Shown here: piece by piece, positions 1 through 6,801 of the stretch | Position numbering within the stretch: the stretch's first letter is position 1 | Layout: each line of letters opens with the position of its first letter | Origin: Pseudomonadota bacterium | GTDB taxonomy: Bacteria > Desulfobacterota > Syntrophia > Syntrophales > UBA5619 | Length of the DNA: 16,606 bases | Direction: 5' to 3' | NCBI GenBank assembly: GCA_018827585.1 | Contig: JAHJXP010000029.1 | Span: 1 to 16,606 of the forward strand | Notes under the pieces: model-generated | What the model was told of the DNA's origin: nothing | What the model saw: the letters and a program-made list of their open reading frames with translations, nothing else | The model's database searches: none | Program-made: the position numbers and the translations under genes

Positions 1-133
1 GACCGGCGTATTTGGCGGACTCCCGGTGCAGGCTGCCGTAGCTGACCTGACCGCCGCCGGGCAGGATCAGGCAGGGCGCATCCGGATTTTCTGGAAAGCG
101 GGAGTGGAGAATTTCGTAGAGGTTCTCGTTCAT
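1..133 (-). CDS. AMP-dependent acyl-CoA synthetase/ligase, N-terminal fragment (runs off the window)
   Basis: Only the first 44 codons are inside the window. The protein begins MNENLYEILHSRFPENPDAP and continues with a LILPGGGQVSYGSL stretch. This matches the opening of ANL-superfamily acyl-CoA ligases, where an amphipathic helix is followed by 'P...A......(Y/T)Y..L'. The malonyl-CoA synthetase and long-chain acyl-CoA ligase branches look closest, but the AMP-binding motif lies outside the window, so neither substrate nor completeness can be judged. The start is supported by a GAGG motif a few bases upstream. The gene lies 32 bp behind the carboxyltransferase on the same strand and is probably cotranscribed with it, which suggests the ligase makes a CoA thioester used by or derived from the carboxylase reaction. 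The family call is fairly secure; the substrate is not. Confidence 0.7.
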   Translation of the reverse strand, partial: MNENLYEILHSRFPENPDAPCLILPGGGQVSYGSLHRESAKYAG

Positions 134-165
134 ATTGCCTCGCTCGCAACACATCCCCCGGATGT

Positions 166-1737
166 CTACAGGGGAATATTGTTGTGTCTCTTTGACAGTC
201 GCGTCTGTACCTTTTCCTTGAATGCATCGAGGAGGGCGGCCACCCTTTTTCTCGTTTCCCGGGGCAGGATGATCTCATCGATGATACCGAGACTGGCGGC
301 GAAATAGGGGTTGTTGAACTGCTCTTCGTAGGAGGCGGCCAGGTCCCTGCGCTTTGCCGCGGGATCGGCGGCGCCCGATATCTCGCGCCGATAGATGACG
401 TTGCAGGCCCCTTCGGCCCCCATGACGGCGATCTCCGCGGAGGGCCAGGCCATCGCGTAATCGGCGCCCAATCCCTTGGCGCACATGGCGATGTACCCGC
501 CGCCGTAAGCCTTGCGCGTGACGACGCTGATCTTGGGCACCGTGGCCTCGGAGTAGGCGTGGAGCATCTTGGCCCCGTGCCTGATGATGCCGGACCATTC
601 CTGCTGGGTCCCGGGCATGTAGCCTGGGAGATCGGTGAATGTCAGGAGGGGGATATTGAAGGCGTCGCAGAACCGGATGAACCGCGCGGCCTTGTCAGAG
701 GCGTTCACATCGAGGACGCCCGCGCCGAAACGCGGATTGTTAGCGATGACGCCCACGGGCCGGCCCATGATCCGGATGAAGGCCACGACGACATTCTTCG
801 CCCAGAATTCGTGGGGCTCGAAGATTTCCTGGTTGTCGGCCACGGCGGCGATGATCTTCTTCATGTCATATCCGCGGGTCGCCTTGTCCGGGATGACGGC
901 GTCCAGTTCGGGGCACTCTCTGTCTGCGCTGTCCGTGCAGGGGACGACGGGCAGGGGGCTGTGACAGCTGTCGGGTAGATAGGAAAGCAGGGTCTTCACC
1001 CTGTTCAGGCAGTCCTCGTCGTTTTCAGTGGCGAAATGGCACACCCCGCTCTTGGCGGCATGCGCCATGGGGCCGCCGAGTTCTTCGTGGCTGACCTCCT
1101 CGGCGATGACCGCCTTGACGACGTCCGGACCGGTGATGTACATGTAACTATTGTTTTTTACCATGAAGACCCAGTCCGTGAGTGCCGGCGAGTAGACGGC
1201 GCCGCCCGCCGTGGGTCCCATGATCGCGGAGATCTGGGGAATATATCCGGAGGCGATGCTGTTGCGGTAGAAGATCCCGGCATATCCGTGCAGGGCGGTA
1301 ATTCCTTCCTGGATGCGCGCCCCCCCGGAATCGTTCAGGGCAACGAAAGGCTTCCTCGCGTCAACGGCCATGTCCATCACTTTCCAGATCTTTTGCGCGT
1401 GCATTTCCCCGAGGCTGCCCCCGGAACTTGTGAAATCCTGGGCGGCAACAAAGACGACCCGGCCGTTGACCTGGCCGAAGCCCGTGATGACGCCGTCGGC
1501 GTTGATCTCCTTCCCGGCCAGGCCGAAGAGGGACGAGCGGTGTTTGACAAAAAGCTGGACCTCCTGAAACGTGCCCGGATCGAAAAGGAGACCGATCCTT
1601 TCCCTGGCGGTCAATTTGCCCTGTTCGTGCTGCTTCTGGATCATCTTTTCCCCGCCCATGGAGAGAAGCAGGTTCTTCCTCTCAATGAATGCGCCGATCT
1701 TTTCCGCGGTCGTTTTCTGCGTCTGATCTTTCTCCAT
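166..1737 (-). CDS. Acyl-CoA carboxyltransferase subunit (propionyl-/methylmalonyl-CoA type, PccB-like)
   Basis: The 523-residue protein has the length and layout of the biotin-dependent acyl-CoA carboxylase beta subunit, two crotonase-fold halves. The N-half carries the TARERIGLLFDPGTF signature (about 43-57), SGGARIQEG (137-145) and GPTAGGAVYSPALTD (174-188). The C-half carries NNPRFGAGVLD (333-343), FTDLPGYMPG (367-376), KAYGGGYIAM (409-418) and GAEGA (440-444), the glycine-rich loops that form oxyanion holes and bind acyl-CoA and biotin. In this family the subunit moves CO2 between biotin and propionyl-CoA, or removes it from methylmalonyl- or glutaconyl-CoA in Na+-pumping decarboxylases. 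No biotin carboxylase, biotin carrier or membrane subunit is in the window, so direction and substrate stay open. A strong promoter at 1936-1964 reads into it through a roughly 190-nt leader that is mostly repeat. An acyl-CoA ligase follows 32 bp downstream. Confidence 0.9.
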   Translation of the reverse strand: MEKDQTQKTTAEKIGAFIERKNLLLSMGGEKMIQKQHEQGKLTARERIGLLFDPGTFQEVQLFVKHRSSLFGLAGKEINADGVITGFGQVNGRVVFVAAQDFTSSGGSLGEMHAQKIWKVMDMAVDARKPFVALNDSGGARIQEGITALHGYAGIFYRNSIASGYIPQISAIMGPTAGGAVYSPALTDWVFMVKNNSYMYITGPDVVKAVIAEEVSHEELGGPMAHAAKSGVCHFATENDEDCLNRVKTLLSYLPDSCHSPLPVVPCTDSADRECPELDAVIPDKATRGYDMKKIIAAVADNQEIFEPHEFWAKNVVVAFIRIMGRPVGVIANNPRFGAGVLDVNASDKAARFIRFCDAFNIPLLTFTDLPGYMPGTQQEWSGIIRHGAKMLHAYSEATVPKISVVTRKAYGGGYIAMCAKGLGADYAMAWPSAEIAVMGAEGACNVIYRREISGAADPAAKRRDLAASYEEQFNNPYFAASLGIIDEIILPRETRKRVAALLDAFKEKVQTRLSKRHNNIPL

Positions 1738-1769
1738 ATGCCTTCCGCTCCTCTCCGCGTTTGATGTCT

Positions 1770-1920
1770 TGACGGCTTCGTAAAAAGTCCAAAAACCCCT
1801 CCCCCTTGACGAGGGTTAGGGTGGGGGTGAAACGTGGTTGTATTTCAGTGAGTAATTGCCCCCTCCCCTTAATCCCCTCCCGCCGGGGGAGGGGAAATTT
1901 CACTTTTTTCGGGACCGTCG
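1770..1920. repeat. Intergenic inverted-repeat element, copy R1
   Basis: The left end (1770-1789) is TGACGGCTTCGTAAAAAGTC. The right end (about 1901-1920) is a decayed inverted copy reading ACTTTTTTCGGGACCGTCG. The interior holds C-rich/G-rich tracts, including a perfect 8-bp stem, CCCCTCCC (1874-1881) with GGGAGGGG (1887-1894). The same kind of interior, built on a CCCTCCCCCTTGA tract, is found in R4. The element lies entirely within the predicted untranslated leader of the carboxyltransferase gene. No target-site duplication is visible. Confidence 0.75.
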
Positions 1921-1935
1921 GAAATTGTGCAAACA

Positions 1936-1964
1936 AATATAAAGAGGCCCCCAGGCGCTGTCAA
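1936..1964 (-). promoter_or_regulatory. Sigma-70-type promoter for the carboxyltransferase gene
   Basis: Read on the minus strand, a consensus -35 TTGACA (1964-1959) is followed after exactly 17 bp by -10 TATATT (1941-1936). Transcription would start near 1929 and run leftward through repeat R1 to the ATG at 1737. The promoter lies just downstream of the acyl-CoA synthetase alpha gene, so the carboxyltransferase need not depend on readthrough from that operon. Confidence 0.75.
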
Positions 1965-2023
1965 TCAAAATCGGCTTTCCCTGCCAAACACCGGGAAAAC
2001 GACAACGGAGCTCCGGACGCTCT

Positions 2024-3418
2024 TTAGCGCGGCCGGGTCATGGCCCGTCGGCACTGCACCAGGATAGAGAGCGCCTCGAAGGGCTGCTCGATCTCCGGGA
2101 AGGTGGGGATCCCCAGGGGCTCCAGGGCGGCCTTGTATTCATCCATGCACTCCCTGGCGCCGCTGAAGGTGACCAGGATCGGTTTCCCGGGATATTTTTT
2201 CGCCAGATCCACAATGAAGGCGGGATCCGGCACGCCCGTCTCCCGGGTCAACATCATTACAGGAACCACGGCGTTCACGGCCGGGTCCTGAAGGACGATC
2301 TCCATCCCCTCCCGGTAGGCGGATTCCACCCCCGACGAGAGGGCCGCCGGCCAGATATCCACGGGATTGCGCATCCGGATGTAGGAGGGGCTGATGTCTT
2401 GCAACCGCTTGACGTTTTCCGCCTCCAGCGGCGGAATATGGAGACCCAGGCGGACGCAGAAATCGGAGAGAGTCGCCAGCATCGCGCCGGAAGGGGCGAG
2501 AAAGCTGACGCCGTCTCCCGCCGGGAGCGGCAGCATGGAAAAGGCCTTCCCCGCCAGGATCAGGTCGGTGTAGTCCGAGACCCGGACCACGCCTGCCTGG
2601 CGGAGCATCCCGTCCACGATGCGGTCCGGCGAGGCCATGGCGGCGGTATGGGCCATTGCCGCCTGCCTGCCCGCCTCCGTCGCCCCGCTCTTGAGCAGGA
2701 CGACCGGTTTTCTGCGGGTGATTTCCCGGGCCGCCTTCAGAAACTCAAGCGGCCGCTTGAAACTCTCGATGTAGATGAGGATGGCGGCCGTCTCAGGATC
2801 TGCACCCAGATATTCCAGGGCGTCCGTCTCGTCGATGCCGATCTTGTTCCCCAGTCCCACGACGCGGGCCACGCCGAAATGCTCGCCGGTGAGGATGTAT
2901 TTGAGGGTGTGGGTGCCGAAATTCCCCGTCTGGGCGATGTAGGAAACCCGGCCGCGCCGGATCTTTCCCTGGGGAAAGAAGGTAGACGTAAAGGCCCGCG
3001 GGGTCGAGGTGTGGCCGGAGGTGTTCGGACCCAGGACGTGGAGACCCCTTTCCCGGATGATGCGGACGAGCTCTTCCTGGATCAGGGCCCCGGCCTCGTC
3101 CACCTCGGCAAAACCGCCGGAGGCGAGGACAAAATGGCGGATTCCCCGCTCGGCGCAAGCCACAAGGGCCTGGGCCGTCGCCGCTGCCGGGAGGATGATC
3201 ACGGCCACATCCACGTCCGGGGGAAGGCCCTCGATGGCGGGCAGGACATCGATTTCCATGATCCTTCCGCCCTTGGGATTGACCGGGTAGATCCTGCCTT
3301 CATAGCCGTTGGCGAGGATGTTCCGGATCACCTCGCAGCCGGGTTTTCCCGGGACGGCGGAGGCGCCGATAATCGCGACGCTGCGGGGGTCGAAGAAGGG
3401 GCCGAGTTTGCTGTTCAT
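2024..3418 (-). CDS. acdA: ADP-forming acyl-CoA (acetyl-CoA) synthetase, alpha subunit
   Basis: The 464-residue protein (MNSKLGPFFDPRSVAIIGAS...) has the CoA-binding Rossmann domain first (SVAIIGAS, 13-20; PVNPKG, 45-50), then two succinyl-CoA ligase-like flavodoxin domains (SYIAQTGNFG, 159-168; AAMAHTAA, 253-260). With this start, His257 falls in the AHT motif and Glu218 in IYIES. To my recollection these are the same numbers as the phosphorylated His257 and essential Glu218 of the archaeal enzyme. The family converts acyl-CoA + ADP + Pi to acid + CoA + ATP, an energy-conserving step in fermenters and syntrophs. The LGPNTSGH and IAQTGNFG loops differ from the usual GPNCLG and SQSG, so the acyl substrate may not be acetate. 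A start 51 bp upstream (3469) overlaps the beta stop as ATGA but has no Shine-Dalgarno. The ATG at 3418 has GGAG 8 nt upstream and fits the family N-terminus. Confidence 0.88.
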   Translation of the reverse strand: MNSKLGPFFDPRSVAIIGASAVPGKPGCEVIRNILANGYEGRIYPVNPKGGRIMEIDVLPAIEGLPPDVDVAVIILPAAATAQALVACAERGIRHFVLASGGFAEVDEAGALIQEELVRIIRERGLHVLGPNTSGHTSTPRAFTSTFFPQGKIRRGRVSYIAQTGNFGTHTLKYILTGEHFGVARVVGLGNKIGIDETDALEYLGADPETAAILIYIESFKRPLEFLKAAREITRRKPVVLLKSGATEAGRQAAMAHTAAMASPDRIVDGMLRQAGVVRVSDYTDLILAGKAFSMLPLPAGDGVSFLAPSGAMLATLSDFCVRLGLHIPPLEAENVKRLQDISPSYIRMRNPVDIWPAALSSGVESAYREGMEIVLQDPAVNAVVPVMMLTRETGVPDPAFIVDLAKKYPGKPILVTFSGARECMDEYKAALEPLGIPTFPEIEQPFEALSILVQCRRAMTRPR

Positions 3419-3465
3419 GGTTTTTCTCCAGAGGATGAGGGAGTATGCGTCCGAAAAAGGCCCGA

Positions 3466-4152
3466 TCATGGGCGAACGGCGGCCGCGGAGCGGAGCGCCA
3501 CCAAGGCGTCCACCGCCACGGGCGAGCCGTCCGGGCGGATCTTGACGGGGTTGATGTCGATTTCCCGGATCTCTTCGAATTGCGAACCGATCGCTCCCAC
3601 AGCTACTAAAATCCCGGCCAGGGCCTCGCGGTCGACGGGCGCCTGGCCGCGAAAGGCCTGCAGGACCTTGGCCGTCCGGATCTCCTCCATCATCTCCAGG
3701 GCGTCGGCCGCAGAAAGAGGGGCAACACGGAATACCACGTCGGCAACGATCTCCGTGAGGGTCCCCCCCAGGCCGAACATGACGCAGGGCCCGAACTGGG
3801 CGTCCCGGATGAGGCCGCAGACCAGTTCCCTCTCGCCCCGGACCATCTCCTGAACGATGAGGCCATCGCAGCCGGCAATGGCAAGCAAACGCCGCGATTC
3901 CTCCCGGACCTCCTTCCCCGCTTTCAGATTCAAGGCAACGGCCCCCAGCTCCGTCTTATGCTGAATCCGCTCCCCGGCCGCCTTCAGAACCACCGGGTAG
4001 CCAAATTCCCGGGCGGCCTTCACCGCCGTCTCCCCGTCCGGAACAAGCGCTTCCCGACAGATCGGAATCCCAAAATCCGCCAGGAGCTGCTTCGCCTCAT
4101 ATTCATTCAGCGCCGGTTTCCCCTCCCGGACAGCCTTTTCAATCCAATCCAT
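3466..4152 (-). CDS. acdB: ADP-forming acyl-CoA (acetyl-CoA) synthetase, beta (ATP-grasp) subunit
   Basis: The 228-residue protein is a stand-alone ATP-grasp domain of the ADP-forming acyl-CoA synthetase family. It shows the N-terminal LNEYEAKQLLADFGIP signature (15-30), the lysine strand PVVLKAAG (53-60), QHKTELGAV with His65 (the second phosphorelay histidine, His71 in the Pyrococcus enzyme), FGLGGTLTEI (126-135) and the EIDINPV metal-site motif (197-203). It should transfer phosphate from the alpha-subunit histidine to ADP. A clear AGGAGG lies about 10 nt before the ATG at 4152. The alpha gene follows 47 bp downstream, so the two are cotranscribed beta-alpha. The split arrangement matches the archaeal heteromer rather than the fused bacterial single-chain form. 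Repeat R2 lies just upstream, and I could not place a convincing promoter. Confidence 0.9.
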   Translation of the reverse strand: MDWIEKAVREGKPALNEYEAKQLLADFGIPICREALVPDGETAVKAAREFGYPVVLKAAGERIQHKTELGAVALNLKAGKEVREESRRLLAIAGCDGLIVQEMVRGERELVCGLIRDAQFGPCVMFGLGGTLTEIVADVVFRVAPLSAADALEMMEEIRTAKVLQAFRGQAPVDREALAGILVAVGAIGSQFEEIREIDINPVKIRPDGSPVAVDALVALRSAAAVRP

Positions 4153-4203
4153 CGGAGCTACGCCTCCTTTTTTCTATTTTTTCAGAAATTTACGCCAGAA
4201 AAT

Positions 4204-4330
4204 TGACAACTTCGTAAAAAGTCGATTTTGGCCTCTTTTGTCATTCCGTGCTTGACACGGAATCCATTATTTTCGATTAGTTCCGGACACCCGCGCCTGT
4301 CAGGGTGCAGCGACACCCTACACCAGGAAC
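4204..4330. repeat. Intergenic repeat element, copy R2 (one terminal repeat plus two hairpins)
   Basis: TGACAACTTCGTAAAAAGTC (4204-4223) is a left end of the family seen in R1 and R3-R5, but no matching right end is found, so the copy is truncated or solo. It is followed by a perfect 8-bp hairpin, ATTCCGTG (4243-4250)/CACGGAAT (4256-4263), with loop CTTGA. A second 6-bp hairpin, AGGGTG (4302-4307)/CACCCT (4314-4319), lies inside GTTCC/GGAAC arms (4280-4284/4326-4330). The second hairpin may be a separate element or part of the 3' end of the HAD gene transcript. It lacks a T-run and is not a clear terminator. Confidence 0.6.
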
Positions 4331-4350
4331 AATAATGATCTCAACCTTTT

Positions 4351-5007
4351 TTATCCCCCCAGCGCTTCGATGCGCCGGATCTCCGCCGGCACCTCCCGGC
4401 TGCTGTTCAATATCCGCCAGGCGCCGGCAAAATCCCCGCCCCGTGTCAGGTCATTCGGAACGATCAGGCAGCGGATGCCCGCCGCGAGCGCCGACTGAAG
4501 CCCGCGCTCCGAATCCTCGATCACAACACACTCCTCGGCGTCGAACCCGCTTTTCCTGACCGCCAACAGATAGGGTTCCGGATTCGGTTTGGACAGTCTG
4601 TAATCCTCCCGTGTAAGGACAAAATCAAACCAGGGGAGAAGCCCCGTTCCTGAATGAATCGCATCGAAGTGGACCTTCCGGGAACTGGTCACGATTCCCA
4701 TAAGCGCCCTCCCCCGCAGTGCGCCGAGCGCCTCCTGGACCCCGTCCAGGATCCGGATGCCCCCGTTGAGCAGCTCCGTATAGCGGCGGTTGCGCTCCTC
4801 ATGGAGCTGATCGATCTCCGCCTGGGGCAACCCCTTTTCCGTAGCCAGATCGAAGGCGCTGCGCCCCTCTAAAAGCGAGATCCGCTTGAAGAGCGGCTCC
4901 GTCAGCGTCACTCCCGCCCGGAGCAGGAGTTCCCTGGTCGCCTGGAAGTATAGTTTCTCGGTGTCCACCAGGACGCCGTCATTGTCCCAGAATACGGCTC
5001 GGATCAT
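4351..5007 (-). CDS. HAD-superfamily hydrolase, beta-phosphoglucomutase/phosphoglycolate-phosphatase-like
   Basis: The 218-residue protein is a complete HAD subfamily IA enzyme. Motif I is FWDNDGVLVDTE with nucleophile Asp8 and acid/base Asp10. A helical cap follows (about 16-85). Motif II is GIVTSS (about 104-109), motif III is the lysine in LSKPNPEPY, and motif IV is VVIEDSERG. These are the residues needed for Mg2+-dependent phosphoryl transfer through an aspartyl phosphate. The DGVLVDTE and KPxPEPY style is typical of beta-phosphoglucomutases, sugar-phosphate phosphatases and phosphoglycolate phosphatase, and sequence alone cannot choose among them. The Trp before Asp8 is less usual than Phe. 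A GGGAG site 6 nt before the ATG supports the start. The gene stands alone between repeats R2 and R3, and no promoter was recognised. Confidence 0.85.
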   Translation of the reverse strand: MIRAVFWDNDGVLVDTEKLYFQATRELLLRAGVTLTEPLFKRISLLEGRSAFDLATEKGLPQAEIDQLHEERNRRYTELLNGGIRILDGVQEALGALRGRALMGIVTSSRKVHFDAIHSGTGLLPWFDFVLTREDYRLSKPNPEPYLLAVRKSGFDAEECVVIEDSERGLQSALAAGIRCLIVPNDLTRGGDFAGAWRILNSSREVPAEIRRIEALGG

Positions 5008-5049
5008 TTAATCTCCCATTGACTTCATGAAATGACGTCCCCTCAAAAG

Positions 5050-5237
5050 TGACGACCTCGTAAAAAGTCCGGATGCTTCGCTAAAGCTTCACCCTGCCCC
5101 TGCTTTCGCAGGGGCAGGCTTATTGCGGCGTACGTCTATGTGTGCCTCATTCCTCAGGGTTCGCGCGCCTTGCCTGCGGAACTTTTTACGAAGCCGTCCT
5201 AAATTTAAGACTTTTACAACTTTTTACGAGAGCGTCA
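5050..5237. repeat. Intergenic inverted-repeat element, copy R3 (three terminal repeats)
   Basis: The outer left end is TGACGACCTCGTAAAAAGTC (5050-5069) and the outer right end is ACTTTTTACGAGAGCGTCA (5219-5237). A further inward right-type end, AACTTTTTACGAAGCCGTCC, lies at 5180-5199. The interior has a perfect 11-bp hairpin, CCTGCCCCTGC (5093-5103)/GCAGGGGCAGG (5108-5118), with a TTTC loop. The right half, from about 5140, is closely similar to the right half of R5, including the internal extra end. It fills most of the gap between the EamA transporter gene and the HAD gene. Confidence 0.8.
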
Positions 5238-5273
5238 CTCATTCTTGGTGATTTCTTCAATCCCGTTCTTCCT

Positions 5274-6146
5274 TCACCGGCTCAGGCCAATGGCGACTAC
5301 CCCCGCGGCGATCAGAAGAGCGCCGAGCAACTTCTGCGGCCCATGCCTCTCCCCCAGCCAGGCAATCCCGAAATAGGCCGACAGGACGATGCTGACCTCG
5401 CGAACCGCCGCCACGTAACTGACCTTGCTCATCTGCAGGGCGAAGAGTATCAACAGATAGGTGAAGATGCTCAGGAAGCCGACGACGACGATGGAACCCG
5501 CGTGTCTGCGCCATTCTTCCTTCAAGCGTGCCCCTTCCCTTAACAGGACCCAGGGGGTGATCACCAGCCAGGTGATCAGGACCATCAGATAGATATAGAC
5601 GGGCGGGTGGACCAACCCCACGCCGACCTTGTCCACGAGCGAGTAGGCCGCGGTGGCGACTCCCGTGAAAAGCGCCCAGAGGGAGGCGCCGCCCCGGAGA
5701 GACCGGAAAGGCTCAAGAAACGCTGCTCCGGTAAAAGAGCGGAGATGAACGCAATAGATGCCGCTGATGATCAGAACTATCCCGATCGCCCCCGGGAGGG
5801 GGATCTCCTCGCCAAGCAGGATCACGGCAAGAATCGGGACTAACATGGGGCCCGACCCCCTGGCCAACGGATAGACCAACGAAAGGTCGCCCCGCTGATA
5901 GGCCATCCCCATGCACCAGAAATAGACCCCGTGGAGGAGACCGGTGACGACGATGCAGAGCCACCCCTCGACAGTGATGGCCGTCACTTGAAAATAGTAC
6001 AGAAACAGAGGCGAATAGATCCCCAGCGACACCAGGAGGAACCACCAGATGAAAACGATTTTCCGTTCGCTTTTCTTGAGCAGGAAGTTCCAGCCCGCAT
6101 GCAGGAAGGCGGACGCCAGAACGATGCCCAGGACGATACCGCTCAC
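5274..6146 (-). CDS. EamA/DMT-superfamily inner-membrane transporter
   Basis: The 290-residue protein is almost entirely hydrophobic. It reads as ten transmembrane helices in two homologous halves of about 145 residues, the standard EamA (DUF6, drug/metabolite transporter) plan. Half 1 opens with an ALHAGWN-like sequence (ASAFLHAGWNFLLKK) and carries GMAYQRGDLSLVYPLARGSGP; half 2 ends with IAWLGERHGPQKLLGALLIAAGV. The paired 'xGE' loops before the last helix of each half (LLGEEIPLPGAIG and LGERHGPQKLLG) are characteristic. Members export amino acids, metabolites or drugs; no substrate can be inferred. Translation starts at GTG (6146) with GGGAGG 8 nt upstream. It lies 36 bp behind the C_GCAxxG_C_C gene on the same strand, so the two probably share the promoter at 6711-6739. 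Confidence 0.88.
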   Translation of the reverse strand: MSGIVLGIVLASAFLHAGWNFLLKKSERKIVFIWWFLLVSLGIYSPLFLYYFQVTAITVEGWLCIVVTGLLHGVYFWCMGMAYQRGDLSLVYPLARGSGPMLVPILAVILLGEEIPLPGAIGIVLIISGIYCVHLRSFTGAAFLEPFRSLRGGASLWALFTGVATAAYSLVDKVGVGLVHPPVYIYLMVLITWLVITPWVLLREGARLKEEWRRHAGSIVVVGFLSIFTYLLILFALQMSKVSYVAAVREVSIVLSAYFGIAWLGERHGPQKLLGALLIAAGVVAIGLSR

Positions 6147-6182
6147 CGTAGAGCCTCCCGATGCGGCCTGTCTTCCGAGTGC

Positions 6183-6620
6183 CTACAGGACATCTTCGAG
6201 GATCTCCGCGGCGTCGCGGACGAAGCGGGGGCAGCGCTCGGTGAACAGCCCTTTTTGGCGCGCCTGCTCCAGGCCCTCCGGCGTAGAGATATCGCAGCCC
6301 AACAGATCCCGGCAGAGGATCGAACCGTTGCGCGCCCGGAACCGGCCGGCATAGTCGCGCACGCAGCCGTAAGTCTTCGCTTTGGTTTCCTTGTCCTTCG
6401 CCTCCGTATGACCGTGCTTTAGCCCGATCGCCATCATGCCGCCCGTGACGGCCCCGCAGACCTCTCCGAGCCCCCCCATCCCGCCGCCCATCCCGGCGGC
6501 CGCCCGGAGGGCCGTCTCCCTCTCCAGTCCGAATTCGCCACTGTACGTGGAAAGAACCGCCTGCGAACAGTTGAACCCCTCTCCGAAACAGCCGACTGCC
6601 TTCTCGATTTTATCGCTCAT
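6183..6620 (-). CDS. C_GCAxxG_C_C family (cysteine-rich, putative redox) protein
   Basis: This 145-residue protein matches the small C_GCAxxG_C_C family common in anaerobic deltaproteobacteria, Clostridia and methanogens. It has GFNCSQAVLSTY (15-26), a glycine-rich turn AAGMGGGMGGLGEVCGAVTGG (41-61) with Cys55 in the CGAxxGG core, and later cysteines at 86, 103, 109 (LLGCDI) and 130 (ERCPRFV). Seven cysteines in a cytosolic-looking protein without signal peptide or membrane segment suggest a metal or redox centre. The family has no well-established biochemical function, and here it is a recognition, not an activity call. The ATG at 6620 has a GGGGAGAG site about 8 nt upstream. It is first in the transcript from the leftward promoter at 6711-6739, followed by the EamA transporter. 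Confidence 0.88.
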   Translation of the reverse strand: MSDKIEKAVGCFGEGFNCSQAVLSTYSGEFGLERETALRAAAGMGGGMGGLGEVCGAVTGGMMAIGLKHGHTEAKDKETKAKTYGCVRDYAGRFRARNGSILCRDLLGCDISTPEGLEQARQKGLFTERCPRFVRDAAEILEDVL

Positions 6621-6710
6621 CCATCCACTCTCCCCAGTCCATCGTCAACAAAATTCCCCTTCCCTCCGCCTCAGCCGCGACAAATCCAGAAAGGCCAAAA
6701 TTTCGCGGGC

Positions 6711-6739
6711 ACTATAGTACGGATCAAGACCTTCGTCAA
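6711..6739 (-). promoter_or_regulatory. Leftward sigma-70-type promoter for the C_GCAxxG_C_C/EamA operon
   Basis: On the minus strand, -35 TTGACG (6739-6734) and -10 TATAGT (6716-6711) are separated by 17 bp. The predicted start near 6704 leaves a leader of about 85 nt before the ATG at 6620. The -35 lies only three bases from the -35 of the rightward promoter. Confidence 0.75.
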
Positions 6740-6742
6740 TAT

Positions 6743-6771
6743 TTGACATTTCGCGGGGCTTCCATTATAGT
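6743..6771 (+). promoter_or_regulatory. Rightward sigma-70-type promoter for the polyprenyl synthase/M29 peptidase operon
   Basis: The -35 TTGACA (6743-6748) and -10 TATAGT (6766-6771) are 17 bp apart, and the ATG at 6802 follows about 24 nt after the predicted start. The two -35 elements of the divergent pair form an inverted repeat, GTCAA-TAT-TTGAC (6735-6747). Confidence 0.78.
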
Positions 6772-6801
6772 GGCGGCCGAATTACGCACCCGAGGGTTGT
6801 C

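Noticed and set aside
3419..3469. Upstream ATG for the synthetase alpha subunit forming an ATGA overlap with the beta stop
   Set aside because: There is no Shine-Dalgarno. The added 17 residues are unlike the family, while start 3418 has GGAG and gives His257 and Glu218 their family numbering.
2399..3853. 484-codon plus-strand frame opposite the acyl-CoA synthetase genes
   Set aside because: It spans two well-supported minus-strand genes and the junction between them. Its composition is that of a GC-rich shadow frame and it has no recognisable motif.
4264..4350. AGGGTG/CACCCT hairpin as terminator of the HAD gene
   Set aside because: The stem is short and not followed by a T-run on the minus strand. 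It is kept only as a hairpin within repeat R2.
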